The notes below the pieces were generated by a model. The model was given only the letters and a program-made list of their open reading frames with translations, searched no databases and was not told the origin of the DNA. This document shows positions 15,798 through 22,305 of a stretch of DNA of 25,545 bases, one piece after another (within the stretch, counting starts at the first letter, position 1; each line of letters begins with the position of its first letter). A program made the translations under genes and the position numbers. Source of the stretch: Chloroflexota bacterium (lineage in GTDB: Bacteria > Chloroflexota > Ktedonobacteria > Ktedonobacterales > Ktedonobacteraceae); NCBI GenBank assembly GCA_902810755.1, contig CADDYT010000085.1:1-25545 (forward strand). Direction: 5' to 3'.

Positions 15798-16649
15798 TCA
15801 CTGCTCCGTCTCGTAGAAAAGGAGCGACATGGCCCCATTCTGCTCCATGCCCGCCAGCAGCTTCTCCTTCGCCTTCTCATTGACCGAGCCATCGGCGTAC
15901 TGAATGAGGGCAATGCCGGTAATCGGCAGGCCAAGGATGAAGCCTTCTTCCCAGGCGGTCACCTCTTCCCCGCTGCATCTGTGTTCGTAGATGGTGCTGC
16001 CGATTTGACGCAGGCAGAGGGGGTACTCTCCTTCCTGCTCAAAGACCTCGATGGCCTCTTCCCTGGCAAGCACCTCATACAATTTGAAGGTGCAGGGACC
16101 AATGCGCTCCTCATCGTGGGTGGCATCGAGGCTCTCACCCTGCCCAAGCAGGTCGCGATAGAACGCGGTGTAGAAGGCCTGGTCGTGATAGGCGAACTTC
16201 TTTTTACACCGTTCGGGGGGTGTCAGCTCGCGCCAGGAGGCGATGATGGCCCGTGGATGGGCCAGCAACATGCGGCTCAGACGCGAGAGCCTGGAGAGGT
16301 CGAGATTGGGATTGAGGCGGCGCGAGGCTCCCAGCCGGCGCGTCTCCTCAATGTAGTCCACCGCTTCAGGGTAGTGTTCCGCTCCGATGTGGATCAGCAG
16401 GTCGTAAATGGGGTTGCCGGTCTCGGGATCAAGCATAGGCTCGCCTGACAGCGGGTCCACTCGCTGCCACAGTGTGGGCTTATTCACCAAATCGAGACCA
16501 TCGGGTACGGGCAGTGGGGGATCGAAGAGAAAGGACTCGATGGGGCGACCATAGGGACTCAGCCCTGATTCGGCGTATACGCCTCCAGGCTCGCGGTCGC
16601 CACAGCCTCGCTCGTCGGCAATGGCTCTGGGAAAATCGATCTCAAACAT
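15798..16649 (-). CDS. Conserved hypothetical protein, cysteine-containing
   Basis: The product is 283 residues from ATG 16649, with AAGGAGA 8 bases upstream; an in-frame ATG at 16691 is inside parB and lacks such a site. I do not recognise a functional family. Striking segments look conserved: GCGDREPGGVYAESGLSPYG (residues 15-34), the DPPLPVPDGLDLVNKP stretch, HIGAEHYPEAVDYIEETRRL, and SRRLNPNLDLSRLSRLSRML. Cysteines are scattered rather than in a zinc-finger pattern. The gene overlaps the parB stop by 8 bases, so it is translated with ParB, and it stands between ParB and the E-like gene, where a standard PRTRC cassette has nothing that I recall. Confidence 0.65.
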   Translation of the reverse strand: MFEIDFPRAIADERGCGDREPGGVYAESGLSPYGRPIESFLFDPPLPVPDGLDLVNKPTLWQRVDPLSGEPMLDPETGNPIYDLLIHIGAEHYPEAVDYIEETRRLGASRRLNPNLDLSRLSRLSRMLLAHPRAIIASWRELTPPERCKKKFAYHDQAFYTAFYRDLLGQGESLDATHDEERIGPCTFKLYEVLAREEAIEVFEQEGEYPLCLRQIGSTIYEHRCSGEEVTAWEEGFILGLPITGIALIQYADGSVNEKAKEKLLAGMEQNGAMSLLFYETEQ

Positions 16650-17691
16650 GGTTGACTTCTCCTTCTCTGTCTGGGGTGGTTTCAGCGGCAATCAGACAGC
16701 CTGGTTGCCGTAAGACAATCTGCAATTCTTTGATCAGCACCTGGGTCAAGGTGCTGATACGGCTGAGAGCCGGATTGATGCGCGTCTGTGGCTCAAAGCG
16801 CTGGAGCATCGCCAGCACGTGTGCCAGCTCAGGTGAAGACGATGGTGCTGCTCCATCTGGCCCTGCTGGTACACTCCCTTGTCCAGTGGGCTGCTGCCCA
16901 TTCCTTTCCTGCTCATGCACATGCGTGACGGGTAACGTCTCCCAGGCCTCAGTCAGTGCCGTCTGGAGTGGGGCAAAGCCACTATTGACCTGCAGGCGCA
17001 AGGCGTTTTTCACCGCCTCAGCCGTAATCTCCTCCCCTGCCAGGGCCAGTTGCGCGATCCTTGCCTGTTGGGTGGGATTGAGCCGGGCGATTTTGCGCGC
17101 CACGTCCTGACTGAGTCGACCGGCGAAGATCTGGGTGAGAATGGGCTGCGGCAACTGGGCCATTTTCAAGCGTTCGGCCAGGGAACCACGGTGAAAGCCG
17201 AACTCGGCGAGGTCGTCGATACTCAGACCCACGCCCTCATCGATCAGCCGATGCAGGTCTTCCACCTCTTTGATCCAGGCTGCCGAGCGTTGCTCGTTTT
17301 CGATGAGAGCCAGCAGCGCGCTCAGTTGTGGGGTGCCAGAGGTGTAGGCTTCACATTTGATGACAGTCAGGTCGGCCTGACGTGCCGCCAGCACGCGCCG
17401 TCGTCCCATCACCACTTCAAAGGTGGCCTGCGGATCGTCCAACGCTGTGCCAGAACAAAGCACGACCGCTGGAGCCTGCAAGATACCCACCTTCTTGATG
17501 CTCTTCACCAGTGGCGAGGCAAGGCGAGCAATGAGGGGCGCGCCAGGAACGATGATGCGTTCGAGTGGCAATACCATCGTTTCGTGGGCGGGTAGTACCT
17601 CAATACCCAGCCGTCGCATCAGGGTCAGCAGTTTCTCGTCTGCCTGCTGCGTGGCTTCTTCCAGCAGCAGGGTTTGGGTGAGTTTTGTCAT
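16642..17691 (-). CDS. ParB-family protein of PRTRC cassette
   Basis: The product is 349 residues. The ParB/Srx nuclease-fold domain shows VMGRRRVLAARQAD (residues 94-107), matching the GERR-type box II, and ALIENEQRSAAWIKEVEDLH (128-147), the second ParB box. A helix-turn-helix region follows (LSIDDLAEFGFHRGSLAERL, then LSQDVARKIARL). Residues 255-290 are a disordered Gln/Gly/Pro/Ser linker before a helical C-terminus. ParB proteins bind DNA sites for plasmid partition; PRTRC ParB members give the cassette its name. No parA is within the window. AAAGGA lies upstream of the ATG. The 3' end overlaps the next gene by 8 bases. Confidence 0.85.
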   Translation of the reverse strand: MTKLTQTLLLEEATQQADEKLLTLMRRLGIEVLPAHETMVLPLERIIVPGAPLIARLASPLVKSIKKVGILQAPAVVLCSGTALDDPQATFEVVMGRRRVLAARQADLTVIKCEAYTSGTPQLSALLALIENEQRSAAWIKEVEDLHRLIDEGVGLSIDDLAEFGFHRGSLAERLKMAQLPQPILTQIFAGRLSQDVARKIARLNPTQQARIAQLALAGEEITAEAVKNALRLQVNSGFAPLQTALTEAWETLPVTHVHEQERNGQQPTGQGSVPAGPDGAAPSSSPELAHVLAMLQRFEPQTRINPALSRISTLTQVLIKELQIVLRQPGCLIAAETTPDREGEVNHV

Positions 17692-17736
17692 CGAAGAAAG
17701 TCCTTTCTCTCACCTCTTCCGGTGAGCAGGAAAACG

Positions 17737-17865
17737 CCCCTGTTTCTCGCCTCATCGCCCGTGCCTCCTGACAGTGATGGTTGTACTCCGTCGCGTCATG
17801 AGGGAGGTCTGGCAGGAGACCGGCATCGGTTCTGCCGGGCAGTGAGAGATGAGGAGAAACAGGGG
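17737..17865 (-). ncRNA. Candidate structured RNA or leader ahead of parB
   Basis: An outer stem pairs 17737-17756 with 17848-17865 (about 18 pairs with a two-base bulge). It encloses two smaller stems: 17765-17774 with 17809-17818 (one mismatch) and 17820-17825 with 17833-17838 (perfect). This makes a three-way junction of about 129 bases in the 248-base gap between the helicase stop and parB. I match it to no known riboswitch or RNA family. It could be a leader controlling parB, a processing structure, or a DNA-level partition or origin site. Confidence 0.45.
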
Positions 17866-17939
17866 AAAGACGTTACAACACTACAAGGAAGGCAAGAAGA
17901 TGAAGTGGTGTTACTACCTTCCCACGCGCATCAGCCCGC

Positions 17940-19925
17940 TCATTCCCACAGCGAGCTTTGTGAAGGCACGGGCATCGGAGGAAGGACAGAACTGGCGACA
18001 CCGGAGGGTTCGCCTTCGTCTGGTGTCGAGGTCAGCAGATCCCACAGAGAAGACAGAGGGGTGGGTGCGGTTGGCGGCGTCGCTATCGCATCCTGGGACA
18101 CGAAGGCGGGAATGTCCTTGACCTGTGTGCGATTCTTCGGACGAGGCGTTGTCCGTCGTGGGCGGGTCGAGCGACGGGTGCGCGCCAACCTGATGTCCTC
18201 TTCGCAGCCAAAGACGGCGACCTTTGCACGGGTTGGCAGCTTCTGCGTCATTGCCTTCTCGACCACAACAGTCTCTTTCACGATCTCTGGCTCAACACGG
18301 CTCAGGGAAGTCGCTTCCACAGGACACTCAGGTGCTGAAGAGGGCTGGCACTGCATAGCTTCTTCAGCCATAGAGGAGATTGTGGGTGCGGCGACTTCTC
18401 CATCCGCGACAGCTGCCCCTTCTTGCATGAAGGTCTCTTCAGCTTGCAGGTAGATGGGTGATGGAGCCGTTGCCCAGACATCTGGTGCCTGTTGCGCGAG
18501 GAGCGTGGCGAGACGTTCAGGCAGTGTGTCCATTACCCCAAACCACTGGCGTCCACGCTTGAGAGCTTCTCGCAGTTCCTGATCACGACGAGCGAAGGCC
18601 GCTTCGATCTCCGCCAGGTCATCGGTTTGCATGAGTGTCTCCACCCCCAGCAGCGCCTCATCCTCTTCCAAACTGGCCGAGAGCCGCGCCAGCGTGGTCT
18701 GATCGGCTCCGACGTGTTTGATCAGCTCGCCTTTGGCCGGTTCGCCTGCAAAGGCAGCTGCCGCCCCCGATTGGCCGCCCAGCTTGCGCAGCTTGGTATG
18801 GGCCGCTGTGCCGACGTAGAACGGCAGGTACACACGCACCTCCTCTTGCTTGCCCAGTCGCCACGCCCGTTGCGAGGCCTGGAAGTACATGAAGAGGTTC
18901 ATGGCAAGCTCATACCAGATGATGGTATCTATCGCCGTCTGCAGGTTGAGGCCCTCATTTACCCGCCGGTAGGGAACGATGACCACATGACGGCCTGATT
19001 GCACAGCTTCGATGATGGCCTGCTGCCGGTCTTCGGCCTCGACGCCGTTGGGCAGCGTCCAGGGCTTGAACTCGCTCAGCACCCATTCCAGTCGGCGGGC
19101 CATACTGCGCACCGCGTTCTGCTCGAAATACACCATGCTCCGGCGTCCCTCGGCCAGTTCCTTGCGCACGGTCTCAATCAGCCAGCGTTCCATCGGGTAG
19201 ACGTGATCCCAGGCCAGCACTGGAGTACGCACGATCAGTTCCGGTTCCAGTTTGTCGCCCCAATCGGTGCGCTCACTCTGCCACACCTCAAAAGGCGATT
19301 CGCAGGGGAGTGCAGCAAACCAGCGCGGCACCGTCCCTTGCGCCAGTCGGGCAGCGTTATTGCGTTTCTGCGCCAGCTCTTCCAGTCGCTTGACCAGCGC
19401 GATGTAGTGCCGGGAGAGATCACGCTCGCTGGCCCAGTCTCGCACCTCGATCAGGCGACGCTCGGCCTCTTCAAGCATCTGCCGCGTCTCACGTTCCCGC
19501 GCCTCGATTTCCGCCAGCAACGCCTGCTGTTCCACCCCCTCGCTGGTTCGCAGCACCTCCTGGCGTTCCTGCTGGATCTCTGTAAGCTGTCGCTGAAGCT
19601 GTGCGCGAGCCTGCTCGGCCTCCCTGACCGTCTCTTCGAGGTGGTCATCCACCATCGAAATGCCCTTTGGGATCTCGGTCTTGGGCGGCATATGCGCTCC
19701 CACATCCAGCACCGTGAGGTAGCTCAGGTCTTCCAGCAGCCCTGGGATGAGCTTGGCTGAAAGCCCTGGAGCGGCAATGGTACTCACGCGTACATCGGTT
19801 CTTCCGCTGCCCCGGCGCGCATCGCTTTCAAACTCCTTCGTCCACTCCTGGATCACCCCGTAGTGCGAGAGGGCCTGCTCAGCATCGTTCCAGCCAAAGC
19901 CCAGGCGCAGCCAGAACTGGGGATG
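17940..19925 (-). CDS. Methyltransferase-helicase, exon 2 (C-terminal part)
   Basis: This 3' exon encodes 661 residues beginning HPQFWLRLGFGW directly after the group II intron; it is in phase with exon 1 (22306-25545). It carries the second RecA-like half of an SF2 helicase: motif V as VPYRRVNEGLNLQTA (about residues 317-331) and motif VI as QASQRAWRLGKQEE (349-362), like SNF2-type proteins. A coiled coil spans about residues 98-166 (heptads of Glu/Arg/Gln/Leu). The C-terminal region is Pro/Thr-rich and ends SQSSLWE, a possible clamp-binding motif; SSLWDLL occurs just before. The open frame runs back to 20039, but those 38 codons are intron sequence. Without splicing this half would not be joined to its ATPase half. 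Confidence 0.8.
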   Translation of the reverse strand, partial: HPQFWLRLGFGWNDAEQALSHYGVIQEWTKEFESDARRGSGRTDVRVSTIAAPGLSAKLIPGLLEDLSYLTVLDVGAHMPPKTEIPKGISMVDDHLEETVREAEQARAQLQRQLTEIQQERQEVLRTSEGVEQQALLAEIEARERETRQMLEEAERRLIEVRDWASERDLSRHYIALVKRLEELAQKRNNAARLAQGTVPRWFAALPCESPFEVWQSERTDWGDKLEPELIVRTPVLAWDHVYPMERWLIETVRKELAEGRRSMVYFEQNAVRSMARRLEWVLSEFKPWTLPNGVEAEDRQQAIIEAVQSGRHVVIVPYRRVNEGLNLQTAIDTIIWYELAMNLFMYFQASQRAWRLGKQEEVRVYLPFYVGTAAHTKLRKLGGQSGAAAAFAGEPAKGELIKHVGADQTTLARLSASLEEDEALLGVETLMQTDDLAEIEAAFARRDQELREALKRGRQWFGVMDTLPERLATLLAQQAPDVWATAPSPIYLQAEETFMQEGAAVADGEVAAPTISSMAEEAMQCQPSSAPECPVEATSLSRVEPEIVKETVVVEKAMTQKLPTRAKVAVFGCEEDIRLARTRRSTRPRRTTPRPKNRTQVKDIPAFVSQDAIATPPTAPTPLSSLWDLLTSTPDEGEPSGVASSVLPPMPVPSQSSLWE

Positions 19926-19966
19926 GTCGGGTAGCCGAAAGGTGTTACCACCCTTCAGCCCCCTAA

Positions 19967-20000
19967 GAACCGTACGTGAGAGTTTCCTCTCATACGGCTC
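19967..20000 (-). ncRNA. Group II intron catalytic domain V
   Basis: The 34-base minus-strand hairpin starts GAGCCGTATGAGAG, has a GAAA tetraloop and ends CTCTCACGTACGGTTC, the canonical bacterial domain V. The catalytic AGC triad and the bulge positions are intact. Domain VI follows at 19926-19966 with a stem capped by GTAA and a bulged branch-point A. The maturase stop codon TGA (19999-20001) overlaps the first two bases of domain V. Confidence 0.92.
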
Positions 20001-21687
20001 AAGCCTTTCGGTCGCCCCTTGCGGGACGCGGTTTCTCAACGAATAACCCTTGGCTATGGACTTGCATGTGACAATTGGGGTGGAGGAGGACGCGGTTTTC
20101 TGCTCGATCGGTTCCGCCGAGGACTCGCCACACGATGTGATGGTTGTGCCATCCCGTCAGTTCGGTGATCTTCTGGTTACAGATCGGGCAGACGCCGTTT
20201 TGCTCCTTCCACAGATGGAGGAGCTGTTTTCGCCCTTTCAGGTTGCCTGCCATCTTGACGCCGAGGCGTTTCTCGAAGTAGACTTCCCAGGCCGGGTCGA
20301 AGGGGTTCGCTTCTCCTTTGACCTTGATGTGCCGTTGAATTGGCACACTGGCGGCGCAGAACAGGCGAGAGATTTGCCCGTTCCGCTCTCCACTGAAGAC
20401 CCATTGTCGTTGGCCGACGGTGTGGAAGTATTTCTTCCGTATCCATCGTTTCGACTTGTTCGGGTGTCTCCGTTTGGCCCATTGCCACAACGCTTGGTAG
20501 ATTTGGTGATCCACGTCGTGAAAGGTCACGCTACTCGCTCCGAACTGGTGATAGCTGGCCCACCCACGAATGATCGGGTTGAGGCGTGCAATGAGTTTCC
20601 CAGCCGAGAGAGTTTTGTTGTCCTTGATGATTTTCCGCACCTTGTCCAGGAAGGTTTTCACGTTCTTCTTGGAGGGCATGGTCAGCACTTTGCCGTTGAA
20701 CTTGCGGATGTGCTGACCCAGAAAATCAAACCCGTCCTCAATATGCGTGATGTGGGTCTTCTCTTGTGAGAGGGAGAGCCCCCGTTCGCGCATGAATTGT
20801 TCCACTACGGGTTTGACCTCCTGTTCAAGCAGTTCTTTCGTTCTGCCGGTGACAATGAAGTCATCTGCGTAGCGCACGAGGTTGATATGGGCTTTTTGGT
20901 AGGCGTGCGCGGAGGGGAACATGTCCCGCAGGCGTTGTTCCAGCCCATCAAGCGTCATATTGGCTAACACAGGGGAGATCAACCCGCCCTGTGGCGTGCC
21001 TTCCTCAGTTGGGTGGAGGACGTGTCGCTCCATGTATCCGGCCTTCAGCCATTTGCGGAGCATGGCCTTCTCGATGGGGATGTGGGCCAGGAGCCACGCA
21101 TGGCTGATCTTGTCAAAGCACGCCTTGATGTCGCCCTCCAGCACCCATTCGGCGGAGTTCTTTCGGCTCATGTCGGTATGGCACTGCACGATGGCATCCG
21201 CCGTTGACCGTCCGGTGCGGAACCCATACGAGTTCGGGTCGCCGGTGGTTTCGGCGATGGGTTCGAGCGCCAGCAGGTAGAGGGCCTGCATTGCTCGGTC
21301 TTTCATCGTCGGGATGCCCAGAGGTCGCATCTTGCCGTTGCTCTTCGGGATGTACACTCGTCGCAGTGGCTGAGGTCGGTAGCCCCGTTGCTGCAACGAG
21401 TGGATGGCCGTTGCCTTCTTCTGTGGGGTATCCCAGGTTTGCCCGTCTACCCCGGCTGTCCTTTTGCCTTGGTTCTCCGTCACTCGCTTCACGGCAAGTG
21501 CTTTGCCGCTAAACGAGTGAGTCAGCAGGCGTTGCAGGGCTTTCACCTTGCCCCATCTGCCTTCTTGAGTTGCCTTCACGATACGGGCTTGGAGCCGACG
21601 CACGTTCTGGTGTGTCTTGTGCCAATCAATGGCGTGCCAGTCTCCCAGGTCGTGGGAGGCCGCACCAACAGTAGGTTCTGCCGACAT
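19999..21687 (-). CDS. ltrA: Group II intron-encoded reverse transcriptase/maturase with HNH domain
   Basis: The product is 562 residues from ATG 21687, preceded by AAAGGAGG 8 bases upstream. Reverse-transcriptase blocks are intact: PLGIPTMKDRAMQALYLLALEP (about 122-143), EGDIKACFDKISH (184-196), EGTPQGGLISPVLANM (229-244), and RYADDFIVTG with catalytic Y-A-D-D at 273-276. The maturase X region follows (LNPIIRGWASYHQF). The C-terminal HNH endonuclease has C500-x2-C503, HNHH at 514-517, and C539/H540/H544. The protein helps the intron fold and splice and copies it into new DNA sites. HNH plus this domain V suggests a chloroplast-like or related bacterial lineage, which I cannot settle by eye. 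ltrA is used as a generic name. Confidence 0.93.
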   Translation of the reverse strand: MSAEPTVGAASHDLGDWHAIDWHKTHQNVRRLQARIVKATQEGRWGKVKALQRLLTHSFSGKALAVKRVTENQGKRTAGVDGQTWDTPQKKATAIHSLQQRGYRPQPLRRVYIPKSNGKMRPLGIPTMKDRAMQALYLLALEPIAETTGDPNSYGFRTGRSTADAIVQCHTDMSRKNSAEWVLEGDIKACFDKISHAWLLAHIPIEKAMLRKWLKAGYMERHVLHPTEEGTPQGGLISPVLANMTLDGLEQRLRDMFPSAHAYQKAHINLVRYADDFIVTGRTKELLEQEVKPVVEQFMRERGLSLSQEKTHITHIEDGFDFLGQHIRKFNGKVLTMPSKKNVKTFLDKVRKIIKDNKTLSAGKLIARLNPIIRGWASYHQFGASSVTFHDVDHQIYQALWQWAKRRHPNKSKRWIRKKYFHTVGQRQWVFSGERNGQISRLFCAASVPIQRHIKVKGEANPFDPAWEVYFEKRLGVKMAGNLKGRKQLLHLWKEQNGVCPICNQKITELTGWHNHHIVWRVLGGTDRAENRVLLHPNCHMQVHSQGLFVEKPRPARGDRKA

Positions 21688-22305
21688 CTGCTTTGCCTCC
21701 TTTGTCGGTTAGTCAAACGATCTCGTGATGAAAGACCCGATGGAAGTCTGCCCGCTTTCGCGTGGGATGATGTCGCGTTGCCGCTCAATCCCTATCCGTC
21801 CCATTACAGGGCGGCCTTCGCTTTTTCCATCTTCCTCTGCCCGCAACCCCATTGGCACGCCTTGCGGCTACCTACCCTGTCGGGAGGGTTACGGGTTTAC
21901 CGTGTTTCGTGTGAGAAACAATGGAAGGGTTAGGTCTGCTCTACTTCGCCGGTGGTGTTTGTTGCCCATGACAGGAGACGCTACACCTCCTGTACCCACC
22001 ACAGTGCCTTTTTGGCTCAAGCCTGTCAGCGTTTTTGGCTTGTTCTGGTTAACGACGTTTATGAAGCATTCACCTGTGTTGACCATACCTTCCAACCCTA
22101 GCCCCTGCTCCGCGTCACGCTCGCAGAGATACTGCTCCCTTACGGGATCAATACCAGCCTGACGGCTGAGGGTCCATTGTCAGCGGGCTTTCTACGGCTC
22201 GTTACCTCGCCGCATGACCGCCTAGGGTACTGCTGATGGGACAGCAGGCTCCTTCGCAACATTACTGCTGTGCAGAGCAATTCCTCACGCGACTTCACGT
22301 CGCAC
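21688..22305 (-). ncRNA. Group II intron domains I-III (non-coding ribozyme part)
   Basis: These 618 bases precede the maturase start. They hold the 5' consensus, EBS2 at 22045-22050 and EBS1 at 21979-21984, the latter in the loop of a GGAG/CTCC hairpin, plus many GC-rich local stems. No protein frame is expected here; short frames on both strands are shadows of RNA structure. Confidence 0.85.

Larger units (their letters stand above)
19926..22305 (-). mobile_element. Group II intron with reverse transcriptase, inserted in helicase gene
   Basis: The 2380-base intron lies in the same direction as the helicase gene. Its 5' end on the minus strand is GTGCGACGTGAAGTCGCG, the group II consensus. 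Exon-binding sites are visible in domain I: EBS1 GTAGCG (21979-21984) pairs with IBS1 CGCTAC at the 5' exon end (22306-22311), and EBS2 AACCAG (22045-22050) pairs with IBS2 CTGGTT (22313-22318). Domain V and a domain VI with a bulged A lie at the 3' end. Taking the end at 19926 (..CTACCCGAC) puts the bulged A seven bases from the splice site, gives an AY ending, and joins TAC to CAT in phase. All parts look intact, so it should be able to splice. Confidence 0.92.

Noticed and set aside
17674..18453. Plus-strand 259-codon frame spanning the parB leader
   Set aside because: It crosses the structured RNA gap and is antisense to helicase exon 2; no ribosome site or family match.
19926..20039. Apparent N-terminus of a separate C-terminal helicase protein starting at 20039
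   Set aside because: The 38 codons before HPQFW are domain V and VI of the intron and the maturase end; the part is exon 2 of the split gene.
22285..22305. Apparent C-terminus VRREVA of the helicase exon 1 frame
   Set aside because: These codons are the first 21 bases of the group II intron (GTGCGACGTGAAGTCGCG plus TGA), so this is not a real protein end.
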